Of a DNA stretch of 64,000 nt, positions 8,339 to 16,060 are shown in pieces. Both the position numbers and the translations under genes were made by a program. The stretch is taken from assembly GCA_016721315.1 (NCBI GenBank), contig JADKIL010000001.1, forward strand, positions 447,580 to 511,579. The letters run 5' to 3'. The notes below the pieces were generated by a model that saw nothing but the letters and a program-made list of their open reading frames with translations, had not been told where the DNA came from and made no database searches. Position 1 is the first letter of the stretch. Each line of letters begins with the position of its first letter. The DNA comes from Candidatus Villigracilis vicinus. Its GTDB lineage: Bacteria; Chloroflexota; Anaerolineae; Anaerolineales; Villigracilaceae.

Positions 8339-9568
8339 TTAAACAAATCGCAGGAAGACTTGATTTCCCAATAGCCTTCCGCGTTTCGTAAGCCTGAAGA
8401 CCTCCGAGCCATCGGAGGTCTTTTTTTCTATGAGACCGTTGCGGACGAGTTCCTCGATCTCTTTTGGGAAGATATCCGCAAGCCCGCTTCCGAATCTTGA
8501 TCTGAAATCTGCATCAGTGATACCGGCTTGTACCAGCCGTAAATTATTGATCATGTAATCGGAGATGTCGTCTTTGCGTGTCTGTTTGTGGTGGTTGACA
8601 GTGGCGGGAGTTAGAGGGTAGGTGGTAACTGATGATTGGTAATTTATTAAGCGGTCAATATAGGTTTTTATTCTTAGGGCATTGGAATAACGATACCCGC
8701 CTGCATAGCCATGTGCGCCCGCACCAAGACCGAGATAGGGCAGGGAATGCCAGTATTGTAAATTATGTCTGCAAGCATAGGTCGGCTGATCGCTAAAAGC
8801 TGAGAGTTGGTTCACAGTTTTTGCCCAATTCGATATTTCATATTGCACATATCCATTGTCTGCAAGATGGTCCATCGTCCACTCGTACATATCGGCGGCA
8901 AGGTCGGGGTCGGGGAGGGGCAGGATGCCCTTGTTCGCCCATTTGCCGAAGGGGGTGCCGTGTTCGAGGGTGAGTGCATAAGCGGAGATGTGCTCGGGTT
9001 CTAATTCCAGAACGCGTTGGACGGTGGTCTGCCAGGACTGCAGGGTCTGTTCGGGCAGGGCATAGATCAGGTCGAGGTTGAGGTTGGTGAACCCGGCTCG
9101 TCTGGCAGTGGATACGGCTTCGATCACGGTGAAAAAGTCATGTGAACGTTCGAGCATGCGCAGTTCTTCGGTGTTTGAGGATTGCACACCAAAGCTGATG
9201 CGGTTGATGCCTGCCTTGCGAATAGCCTCCAGCTTTTCGGGTGAGATGGTGCCGGGGTTGGCTTCAATGCTCACCTCTGCATCAGCGGAAATGCTGAAGG
9301 CGGAGGATAAAGCCGACATGATTGAAGCAAATTGAGTTCCAGATAGAAGCGAGGGGGTTCCTCCTCCAAAGAAGATGGTCGAATATCGAGTATTCGAATA
9401 TTCGATGCTTCGATTTTTTTGATTCCCAATGAATTGAATTTCTTTGACGAGGGCTTTGACATAGGCAGGGATCAGGGACTCCTGCCCGGCGTAGGTGTTA
9501 AAGTCGCAGTAGGCGCAGCGATGTTTGCAGAAGGGAATGTGGAGGTAGATCGAAGTGTCGGGTGTCAT
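8339..9568 (-). CDS. hemW: Radical SAM heme chaperone HemW
   Basis: A HemN-like protein of 409 residues, thought to insert heme rather than oxidise coproporphyrinogen. The radical-SAM cluster motif is CKHRCAYCDF near residue 14, followed by TIFFGGGTPSLL, EANPGT, NRISFGVQS and the C-terminal HemN domain. Compared with E. coli HemW, extra stretches appear before TIFFGGG and before ACRHNLQYW, and an unusual one after TYIDRL. Each coincides with a short repeat-like DNA sequence that recurs elsewhere in the window or looks like a known repeat type. No strong ribosome-binding site was seen. Confidence 0.93.
   Translation of the reverse strand: MTPDTSIYLHIPFCKHRCAYCDFNTYAGQESLIPAYVKALVKEIQFIGNQKNRSIEYSNTRYSTIFFGGGTPSLLSGTQFASIMSALSSAFSISADAEVSIEANPGTISPEKLEAIRKAGINRISFGVQSSNTEELRMLERSHDFFTVIEAVSTARRAGFTNLNLDLIYALPEQTLQSWQTTVQRVLELEPEHISAYALTLEHGTPFGKWANKGILPLPDPDLAADMYEWTMDHLADNGYVQYEISNWAKTVNQLSAFSDQPTYACRHNLQYWHSLPYLGLGAGAHGYAGGYRYSNALRIKTYIDRLINYQSSVTTYPLTPATVNHHKQTRKDDISDYMINNLRLVQAGITDADFRSRFGSGLADIFPKEIEELVRNGLIEKKTSDGSEVFRLTKRGRLLGNQVFLRFV
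8611..8645. repeat. Dispersed short repeat (ACTGATTACC type) inside hemW
   Basis: The segment with GGTAACTGATGATTGGTAAT resembles the repeats at 36655-36724 (inside pdhC) and 45621-45646 (intergenic). It is translated in frame as part of NYQSSVTTYP in HemW. Confidence 0.5.
8783..8807. repeat. Dispersed short repeat (AGCTGA type) inside hemW
   Basis: The GGCTGATCGCTAAAAGCTGA stretch coincides with an extra peptide (NQLSAFSDQP) that E. coli HemW lacks. No second copy was found in the window, so its repeat status rests on resemblance to known AGCTGA-type repeats. Confidence 0.35.
9379..9413. repeat. Palindromic TCGAATATCGA-type repeat inside hemW
   Basis: A run of nested palindromes (TCGAATATCGA, ATTCGAATATTCGA, and so on) encodes the extra SIEYSNTRYS peptide of HemW. 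Closely similar words form the inverted repeat at 38206-38258 and recur at 57915-57933. Confidence 0.55.
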
Positions 9569-9672
9569 GTTTGAGGCTCAGAGTCTTGCACCATGATGCT
9601 GGCATGTTGATTGGGTGGGCTTGAGTATAACCGTCCTTGTAGAATGAGAAATTAACTTTGTGTGACCCATCC

Positions 9673-10482
9673 TCAGCTTTGCAATCTCATCCTTATCACA
9701 ATGGCAGCAGGGATTTCGCTAAAGTTGCCGCCCCAACCGAGTGGGTGAGTCTGTGGGGTTTCTGGCGGAAAGGCACGTTCTTCAAAACCGTCGAGGACAA
9801 ATCCATGTTGAAAAGCTAGGTTGAAATAGTATTGAAGTGGACGTTCAAAATAGACTTGCGGCATGGGCTGATTTCGAAGGGCAAGTCCGCGGGTGGAGTA
9901 GGGAGTCATATAGCGGGTGGTTTTGATGGCGTAACTGATCTGCATTTCGCCATTGTTATCAATCTCTTCCACTACATGGGCAGATGAGGCGTTATTGAAA
10001 CAAGGATGAGTGATGGAGAAGACGAACGTCCCGCCGGGTTTGAGCAGTTTGGGCAAAGTTCGAAAGAGCGGTTCGATATCTGCCATGTCGAAAAGCGCCA
10101 TGTTGGAAAGGGCGGAGTCGAATTGGGACTTGCCAAGGGAGAGCAGTTGTTCTTCGTTTGTGGCATCAATGACGCGCAGAGTAATTTGTGATTGATAATT
10201 GGCAAGGCGTTGTTTGGCATATTCAATCAGGTTGGCGGAGAAATCGAAAGCGGTGACTTTACATCCCAGCTCGGCGAGGCGGCGGGTGGTAAGTCCGTTT
10301 CCGCAGGCGATATCCAGAATATGGGCAGCAGGCTGTGGGTTGAGGAACGAGACGAGTGTGGGCCAGCAAAGGATGTTGAAGAAATCGTTGCCGTCATCGC
10401 CCATGCGCTTATCCCAGACTTCGGCGTTGACTTCCCAGGCAGCGCGGGTTTCTTCATGGAGCGGGTTTTGGTTTGGTGACAT
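9673..10482 (-). CDS. Class I SAM-dependent methyltransferase
   Basis: A 269-residue methyltransferase with the SAM-binding motif ILDIACGNGLTTRRLAELG near residues 55-73, motif II in VTAFDFSANLIEYA, and motif IV near DSALSNMALFDM. GGAG lies at the right distance before ATG 10482. It stands alone between hemW and a divergent transporter gene. The substrate cannot be deduced; the fold resembles UbiE/COQ5-type and small-molecule enzymes. Confidence 0.85.
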   Translation of the reverse strand: MSPNQNPLHEETRAAWEVNAEVWDKRMGDDGNDFFNILCWPTLVSFLNPQPAAHILDIACGNGLTTRRLAELGCKVTAFDFSANLIEYAKQRLANYQSQITLRVIDATNEEQLLSLGKSQFDSALSNMALFDMADIEPLFRTLPKLLKPGGTFVFSITHPCFNNASSAHVVEEIDNNGEMQISYAIKTTRYMTPYSTRGLALRNQPMPQVYFERPLQYYFNLAFQHGFVLDGFEERAFPPETPQTHPLGWGGNFSEIPAAIVIRMRLQS

Positions 10483-10643
10483 CTCATCTCCTAAAGGTTG
10501 AGTGGAAACCTACTATACCGTAGATTTTTGGGTTGTATGTTGGCTGCCAACGTTAACCTTTGGAGGTGGTCTAATTCAGAACGAAACGCCTTTTGGGTTG
10601 TTAATTCCAGTAAAATCAGCTAAATTTTTCCCAGGAGAATGGC

Positions 10644-11957
10644 ATGGACAAAGAACGAAAACGCGCGCAATGGGGCTGGTATTTGTTCGATTTTGGAAAT
10701 TCTGCCTATGCGGCGGTGGTGTTGCTGGCGATCTATTCGGCGTATTTTAAGGGCTCTGTGGTGGGCGGGGCAGAAGGGTCGCGTTTATGGGGAATTTCGG
10801 TGGGAATTGCCATGCTGGTCAGCGCCATCGTTTCGCCGATTCTGGCGGTGATCGCGGATTACTCGGCCTTCAAGAAGCGATTCCTTTTCTTCTTTTCATC
10901 TCTTTCCTGGATATTTACGGGACTATTGTTCTTTGTGCAAAAGGGGGATGTGTTCCTTGGTATGTTGTTCTTCATCCTTGCCGAGATCGGATATCGTTCG
11001 GGACAGGTCTTCTATAACTCCCTGCTTACCGAAGTAGCGGAACCTGATGAGATCGGGCGTGTTTCTGCGAATGGCTGGGCGATCGGCTCATTGGGCGGCA
11101 TCATTTGTTTGTTAATGGTGCTTCCGGCGATCGTATTGATAAAAGGTACCAACCTGCCTGTTCGTGGGGCATTTGTATTCACAGCGTTGTTCTTCCTGTT
11201 TTCGGCATTGCCTATATTCCTGTGGGTGAAAGAAACCGGTGAGCGTAAACCTTTACCAGAGGGTAAGAATTACTTTTCGTTGGCATTTAGTCGGCTGGGG
11301 CGCACTTTTGGTTCGGTGAGGCATTTCACTGAATTTCTCAAGTTCATCGTTGCTTTCCTGATCTTTAACGATGGCATTGTGATGGCGCTTGATTTTGCCG
11401 CCATCATCGGTTCGGTCTTGTATGGCATGAACCAGACTCAGCTTATCATCTTGATGATCGCTGTTCAAATGGCGAGTGTGGTGGGCGCTTATCTTTCCGG
11501 TTTGTATAGCGAACGTGCCGGGTTGATGCGCACCTTGTTCATTTCACTTGTTTTGATGATCGCTGCGGTTGTATGGATGTTCTTCAATAAAACCCTGACC
11601 GGGTTCTTCATTATCGCTTCTCTTGCCGGTTTGGCGTTGACCGGTGTGCAGGCAGTCACTCGTACGATGGCAGGGGTCTTTGCACCGAAAGGACAGAGCG
11701 CTGAATTCTTCAGTTTCTTCGCCATTGCCGGAAAGACCTCATCCTTTATTGGACCGACCATCTATGGTTTTCTTGCTACAGGTGTTGCCTTACGCCTTGA
11801 GGCGCAGGGGATGGAAACCCTGTTGGCTGAGCAGACGGGGCAGCGTGCGGGTATCCTTTCGATTGTGGTCTTTCTTATAGTGGGCACCCTTGTTCTGTTA
11901 TCGGTGAGCGAAAAGCGCGCGCGTCAGGCGGCGCTCGAATACACCCCGGCAGATTAA
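10644..11957 (+). CDS. MFS transporter, UMF1 (Atg22-like) family
   Basis: An integral inner-membrane protein of 437 residues with about 12 hydrophobic segments. The N-terminal WGWYLFDFGNSAYAAVV is the hallmark of UMF1-type permeases, bacterial relatives of yeast vacuolar Atg22. AGGAG lies 9 bases before the ATG. It is followed after three bases by the PlsC acyltransferase, so the two are probably co-transcribed. The transported compound is unknown; the family has been linked to export of amino acids or other small molecules. Confidence 0.88.
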   Translation: MDKERKRAQWGWYLFDFGNSAYAAVVLLAIYSAYFKGSVVGGAEGSRLWGISVGIAMLVSAIVSPILAVIADYSAFKKRFLFFFSSLSWIFTGLLFFVQKGDVFLGMLFFILAEIGYRSGQVFYNSLLTEVAEPDEIGRVSANGWAIGSLGGIICLLMVLPAIVLIKGTNLPVRGAFVFTALFFLFSALPIFLWVKETGERKPLPEGKNYFSLAFSRLGRTFGSVRHFTEFLKFIVAFLIFNDGIVMALDFAAIIGSVLYGMNQTQLIILMIAVQMASVVGAYLSGLYSERAGLMRTLFISLVLMIAAVVWMFFNKTLTGFFIIASLAGLALTGVQAVTRTMAGVFAPKGQSAEFFSFFAIAGKTSSFIGPTIYGFLATGVALRLEAQGMETLLAEQTGQRAGILSIVVFLIVGTLVLLSVSEKRARQAALEYTPAD

Positions 11958-11960
11958 TGT

Positions 11961-12716
11961 ATGAGTGCTGAAAAATTCTCATCCCCTCGACGCAAGCTGG
12001 TGCGGAATTTTCTGCGTTGGCTTGCAAAGCCGGTTTTCCATGCGGTGACAGACCTTGAGATCAACGGCGCGGAGAATTTCCCTGCGTCGGGTCCACTCAT
12101 TATGGTGGGGAACCACTTTAGTTTTGTCGACCCAGCCAGTTTTGTGCGAGTTTCACCGCGGGAGATCGAGTTCCTTGGCGGTGCCGAAACTCCACACGCA
12201 CCAAAGCTTTCACGCATCCTTCCATACTTGTGGGGATACCATCCCTTGTATCGTGGTACAGGTGCCAAAGACTCGATCCGTGCCGCAGAAGGTATTCTCA
12301 AAGAAGGAAAAGTACTGGCGATCTTTCCGGAAGGGGGCAACTGGGCGACTGTTCTGCGCCCTGCCCGCCCTGGGACAGCATTTTTGGCGGTCAAGACAGG
12401 CGCGCCTCTCCTTCCCGTTGGCTTGGTCAACATGCCCGAAGTGCTTCCCAACCTCAAGCGTGGACGTCGCGCCAGGATACAGGTCAATATCGGTAAGCCA
12501 TTCGGTCCTTTCAAAGCCGAAGGACGCGGGCAACAACTCCGTGACCAGTTGGATGAGATCGGTCATGAGATCATGCGCCGAATTGCCGAATTGCTTCCAG
12601 GGGAAAGCCGCGGGCATTACTCCGAAGACCCAATCATTCGCGAAGCTGCCAAAGGCACTGAGATATACCCTTGGGCAGATAAAGTGGAAGGACAGGTTAT
12701 TGGAATGGTGCGGTGA
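11961..12716 (+). CDS. 1-acyl-sn-glycerol-3-phosphate acyltransferase (PlsC family)
   Basis: Membrane-associated acyltransferase of phospholipid synthesis, 251 residues. The catalytic HX4D motif appears as NHFSFVDPA near residue 52, and the glycerol-phosphate-binding motif as FPEGGNW near residue 121. It starts three bases after the UMF1 transporter gene. PlsC paralogues are common, so it may act on lysophospholipids other than lysophosphatidic acid. Confidence 0.88.
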   Translation: MSAEKFSSPRRKLVRNFLRWLAKPVFHAVTDLEINGAENFPASGPLIMVGNHFSFVDPASFVRVSPREIEFLGGAETPHAPKLSRILPYLWGYHPLYRGTGAKDSIRAAEGILKEGKVLAIFPEGGNWATVLRPARPGTAFLAVKTGAPLLPVGLVNMPEVLPNLKRGRRARIQVNIGKPFGPFKAEGRGQQLRDQLDEIGHEIMRRIAELLPGESRGHYSEDPIIREAAKGTEIYPWADKVEGQVIGMVR

Positions 12717-12845
12717 AAACTCAACAAAATTAAATCATCATAGAATAGGGTTAACGAATCATCATTGTGGACTGTGCAAAGTTCATAATGATGATTTTGA
12801 TTTTACTGATGGACTGCAGTAAATAATATTCACCGCCCAAAAAGA

Positions 12846-12873
12846 TTGACACTCCGTCAGCGCATAGTATAAG
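12846..12873 (+). promoter_or_regulatory. Sigma70-type promoter of speD
   Basis: TTGACA at 12846-12851 and TATAAG at 12868-12873 are separated by 16 bp. Transcription would start near 12880, leaving a leader of about 110 nt before speD. Confidence 0.65.
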
Positions 12874-12913
12874 TACTACAACAGAGTCTGCTTAGAGACA
12901 GTTTCATTTGTCA

Positions 12914-12932
12914 CGCAGGGATACATCCTGCG
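12914..12932 (+). promoter_or_regulatory. Hairpin in the speD 5' leader
   Basis: CGCAGG and CCTGCG form a perfect 6-bp stem closing a 7-nt GATACAT loop, 56 bases before the start codon. It is not followed by a T-run, so it is not a terminator. It may belong to a leader regulating polyamine synthesis; no known riboswitch consensus was recognised. Confidence 0.4.
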
Positions 12933-12988
12933 GATCAATGGAAAAGGTTTTTAGGCGGGTTCTTTACTTTTTAACCACAGAGGTGTGA

Positions 12989-13372
12989 ATGAACGCAAGT
13001 TTAAAATTAGGTGAACATTATATTTTTGATCTTTCCGATTGCAACCGCGAAGTACTCATGGATAGTGAGAAGGCTTACGCGTTGTTTTCTCAAGCTGTGC
13101 GTGATAGCGGTCTGACCGTCGTTGATGAAGGGTTTTATAAATTTAGCCCGCATGGCTTTACCTGCTTCCTGCTGCTTGCCGAATCGCATGCCAGCCTGCA
13201 CGCCTGGCCTGAGTATAATTACTGTGCCATTGACCTCTTTACTTGCGCCGTCGGTCAGGATTTTATGCCCGTGCTGATGCGCCTCAAAGAAGCCTTTGGT
13301 GCAGATGATTTCGCGGTTCGCAAGCTCGACCGCGAAGCTTCTGTCGAAACCAAAATGCCGATTGCGGCTTAA
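12989..13372 (+). CDS. speD: S-adenosylmethionine decarboxylase proenzyme
   Basis: Makes decarboxylated SAM, the aminopropyl donor for spermidine. The 127-residue length fits the short bacterial class (SpeH type). The autocleavage site that generates the pyruvoyl cofactor is Glu65-Ser66 in LLAESHASLHAWPEY, and the catalytic Cys lies in LFTCAVG. AGAGGTG precedes the ATG. The spermidine synthase gene follows after 9 bases, so they form an operon from the promoter at 12846. Confidence 0.95.
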   Translation: MNASLKLGEHYIFDLSDCNREVLMDSEKAYALFSQAVRDSGLTVVDEGFYKFSPHGFTCFLLLAESHASLHAWPEYNYCAIDLFTCAVGQDFMPVLMRLKEAFGADDFAVRKLDREASVETKMPIAA

Positions 13373-13381
13373 GGACATTGA

Positions 13382-14212
13382 ATGAGTATCTGGTTTACCG
13401 AAGAATTACACCCTTACTATCGTAAAGGCATCCGCGTCAAACGCGTGCTTGCCGACGAGCAGACTCAGTATCAACATCTGCAACTTGTCGAAACCGAGTT
13501 TTTTGGCAATGCCATGATCCTGGATGGCATCATCCAACTCACCGAGCGCGACAACATGGGCTATCACGAGATGATCGTGCATGTACCCATGCTCGCAGTC
13601 GGAGCGCCGAAGCGTGTGTTGATCGTCGGTGGCGGAGATGGCGGCTCGCTGAAACAAGTATTGCGATATCCATCCGTGACGGAAGCTGTGGTCTGTGAAT
13701 TGGATCAGCGCGTGGTGGATCTTTCCCGCGAATACTTCGCCGCCTCCTTCGGGGACCCGTGGTCTGATCCACGCTCCAAGCTGCTCGTTCGGGATGCCTT
13801 TGGCTACTTGGAAGAAAACCCCGGTCAGTTCGATGTCATCATCTCGGATACCACCGATCCTATTGGCATGGCGGAGCGACTCTTTTCAGATGAATTCCAA
13901 AAGTTGGTGGTGCGTGCCCTCGTCCCTGGCGGCGCGGCAGCGACTCAATGTGAGCAGCCGTACTTCGACACGGCGCTGATCAAGACCATATATCAATCTG
14001 CCAAAGCGCTCACGAAGAATCCTGCTTATTACTATGCCAATATTCCCACCTATTTTGGCGGCGGGATCGGTTTCATGTATGTCTCGGACACTCCTTGGGA
14101 AAATGGACTTAAGACGCCGCTTCCACCTGGTGAGAATCAATATATCAATCCTGAAATTCACAAAGCGGCATTTGCTTTGCCTGAGTTTTTCCGAAAAGAA
14201 TTATACGGGTAA
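13382..14212 (+). CDS. speE: Polyamine aminopropyltransferase (spermidine synthase)
   Basis: Transfers the aminopropyl group from decarboxylated SAM to putrescine. The 276-residue protein shows the SAM-like binding motif VLIVGGGDGGSLKQVLRY and the catalytic-Asp region ISDTTDPIGMAERLF. Two positions differ from usual family signatures: the segment after DGIIQLTERD reads NMGYHE, and the DSSDPxGPA-type motif reads DTTDPIGMA. Substrate preference could therefore differ slightly. It is coupled to speD and ends at a terminator. Confidence 0.93.
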   Translation: MSIWFTEELHPYYRKGIRVKRVLADEQTQYQHLQLVETEFFGNAMILDGIIQLTERDNMGYHEMIVHVPMLAVGAPKRVLIVGGGDGGSLKQVLRYPSVTEAVVCELDQRVVDLSREYFAASFGDPWSDPRSKLLVRDAFGYLEENPGQFDVIISDTTDPIGMAERLFSDEFQKLVVRALVPGGAAATQCEQPYFDTALIKTIYQSAKALTKNPAYYYANIPTYFGGGIGFMYVSDTPWENGLKTPLPPGENQYINPEIHKAAFALPEFFRKELYG

Positions 14213-14220
14213 TATATTCA

Positions 14221-14254
14221 AAGCCTCTGCGGTCTACACCCGGAGGCTTTTTTT
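14221..14254 (+). terminator. Terminator after speE
   Basis: AAGCCTC (14221-14227) pairs with GAGGCTT (14243-14249) across a 15-nt loop, followed by seven T. It starts 9 bases after the speE stop. Confidence 0.85.
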
Positions 14255-14311
14255 ACACAAATCCAACGAAATTTTTTCTTGGTGAATACATCTGGAAAAC
14301 AGGAGTAAAAC

Positions 14312-15274
14312 ATGGACCCTATTAGAGGTTTGCATCATGTGACTGCAGTAGCAAGCGACCCACAACGTAACGTGGATTTTTATCGAAACGTGCTTGGGCA
14401 GCGGCTGGTCAAGCGCACGGTCAATTTTGACTCGCCCGATACCTATCATTTTTATTTTGCCGATGAGGTCGGCAACCCCGGCAGCGTATTGACCTTCTTT
14501 GCCTGGCCCAATATGCGCCGCGGTGTGCGTGGTAACGGCGAAACCAATGTTGTGGCATACAACGTCCCGGTTGATTCTTTTCCATTCTGGCAAGAACGGC
14601 TTAAACAAAATGGTATTAAAACCGAAGCCATTGACACACGGTTTGGGCAGAATGTCCTTGCCTTTTCAGACCCCGATGGGATGGGTGTGGAATTGGTCGA
14701 AGTGGAAAGCCTGCCTGCCATTCACCATTGGGAAGAGGGTCCCATTCCAGAGGCTTATGCGTTACACGGGTTTCACAGCATAACCCTTTGGCTGGAGGAA
14801 GTGGAGTCAACATCCGCATTGTTAACTGAGGGAATGGGTTATCAGTTCGCAGGTGCGGAGGAGAATCGTCATCGCTTCAAAAGTGACCGGCATGCACTCG
14901 GTCACATCGTAGACCTGATTCATCGCCCCGGTAAGATGCAGGCGGGGTTCGGTGTGGGCTCCATCCATCACATCGCTTTCCGTGTGGCGAATGATGAGGA
15001 GCAGTTGACCTATCAATCCATGTTGAGTGAAGCGGGGTTCCGCGTCAGCCCGGTCATGGACCGCAGCTATTTCCATTCCATTTATTTCCGCGAGCAGGGC
15101 GGTGTCCTGTTCGAGATCGCAACCGACACTCCCGGCTTTTTGATCGACGAACCCAAAACGTCGCTGGGTGAATCCCTGAAGCTCCCGGCATGGGTTGAAC
15201 CGCAGCGTGCTGAGATCGAAGCCAGCCTGTTGCCTCTTACTCTTAATCCCATTAAAAAAGCGAGCCTCTCATGA
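14312..15274 (+). CDS. Ring-cleaving dioxygenase (MhqO-like, vicinal oxygen chelate fold)
   Basis: A 320-residue protein with two vicinal-oxygen-chelate halves, as in extradiol dioxygenases and the B. subtilis MhqO/MhqA group that handle hydroquinones. Metal ligands are visible in RGLHHVTAVA near residue 8, in SIHHIAFRV near residue 219, and the Glu in GVLFEIATD near residue 263. It overlaps the next gene by four bases (ATGA). MhqO next to an MhqD-like hydrolase is the arrangement known from quinone-stress operons, so detoxification of quinone-like electrophiles is a reasonable inference. No MhqR-type regulator is adjacent. Confidence 0.87.
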   Translation: MDPIRGLHHVTAVASDPQRNVDFYRNVLGQRLVKRTVNFDSPDTYHFYFADEVGNPGSVLTFFAWPNMRRGVRGNGETNVVAYNVPVDSFPFWQERLKQNGIKTEAIDTRFGQNVLAFSDPDGMGVELVEVESLPAIHHWEEGPIPEAYALHGFHSITLWLEEVESTSALLTEGMGYQFAGAEENRHRFKSDRHALGHIVDLIHRPGKMQAGFGVGSIHHIAFRVANDEEQLTYQSMLSEAGFRVSPVMDRSYFHSIYFREQGGVLFEIATDTPGFLIDEPKTSLGESLKLPAWVEPQRAEIEASLLPLTLNPIKKASLS

Positions 15275-15906
15275 CCATGCCTCACGCAACATCTCCTGTG
15301 TATACAGCGGGCGCAAAATTGGAAGATGCCAGCGCAGCAATGATCCTCGTCCACGGGCGGGGCGCTTCGGCGCAGGATATTTTGTCTTTGTCAGCGCCTC
15401 TGAACTTCCCCGGAGTTGCCTACATTGCCCCACAGGCGGAAGGCTCCATCTGGTACCCAAATCGATTGATCGCGCCGGTGGAATCGAACGAGCCGTATCT
15501 TTCGGCTGCCATTGCCAAGATCGACGGACTGATCAAACATATCGAGGCGAGCGGCATTCCAGTGGAAAAGATATTCATCGGCGGGTTCTCACAAGGCGCC
15601 AGCCTCTCTACTGAGTATGTCATTCGCAATCCGCGCTCGTATGGTGGTCTGCTCATTTTTAGCGGGGGTTATATTTGGCAAAGTGGAAAACCGCGCGAGG
15701 CGGTGGGGAATGTGGCGGCGATGCCGGTCTTTAATGGTTGTTCCAATGTAGATCCGTTCATTCCACTGGAACGGGTTAAGGAAACTACTGCATTGCTCAC
15801 TTCTCTTGGTGCGGACGTTACGGAGAGGGTGTATCCCAATATGGACCATACCATCATCGATGATGAGCTTGAACTGGCGAGAGACCTGATCGCGAAACGT
15901 TTGTAG
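15271..15906 (+). CDS. Phospholipase/carboxylesterase family hydrolase (MhqD-like)
   Basis: A 211-residue alpha/beta hydrolase. The opening HGRGASAQDIL, the nucleophile GGFSQGASL, the acid in CSNVDPFIP and the histidine in NMDHTI complete a triad. It is translationally coupled to the dioxygenase through an ATGA overlap. In B. subtilis the equivalent pair belongs to the Mhq quinone-resistance regulon; the same role here is inferred from context. A strong terminator follows. Confidence 0.86.
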   Translation: MTMPHATSPVYTAGAKLEDASAAMILVHGRGASAQDILSLSAPLNFPGVAYIAPQAEGSIWYPNRLIAPVESNEPYLSAAIAKIDGLIKHIEASGIPVEKIFIGGFSQGASLSTEYVIRNPRSYGGLLIFSGGYIWQSGKPREAVGNVAAMPVFNGCSNVDPFIPLERVKETTALLTSLGADVTERVYPNMDHTIIDDELELARDLIAKRL

Positions 15907-15942
15907 AAGAGAATCTTCACAAGAAACTGAAGATCGTATTCC

Positions 15943-15977
15943 AAGGCTCGAACGGACCCGTTCGAGCCTTTTTATTT
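15943..15977 (+). terminator. Terminator after the MhqO/MhqD-like pair
   Basis: A 12-bp perfect stem (15943-15954 with 15959-15970) and a 4-nt loop, followed by a T-rich run. Confidence 0.92.
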
Positions 15978-16060
15978 TGTCATGCTACCGGAATTGTATT
16001 TTAGAATGCGCGTGCTATAGTGGAATTGAAAAGAGGCGTTTTCGTCTCATTGGTGTTCCT

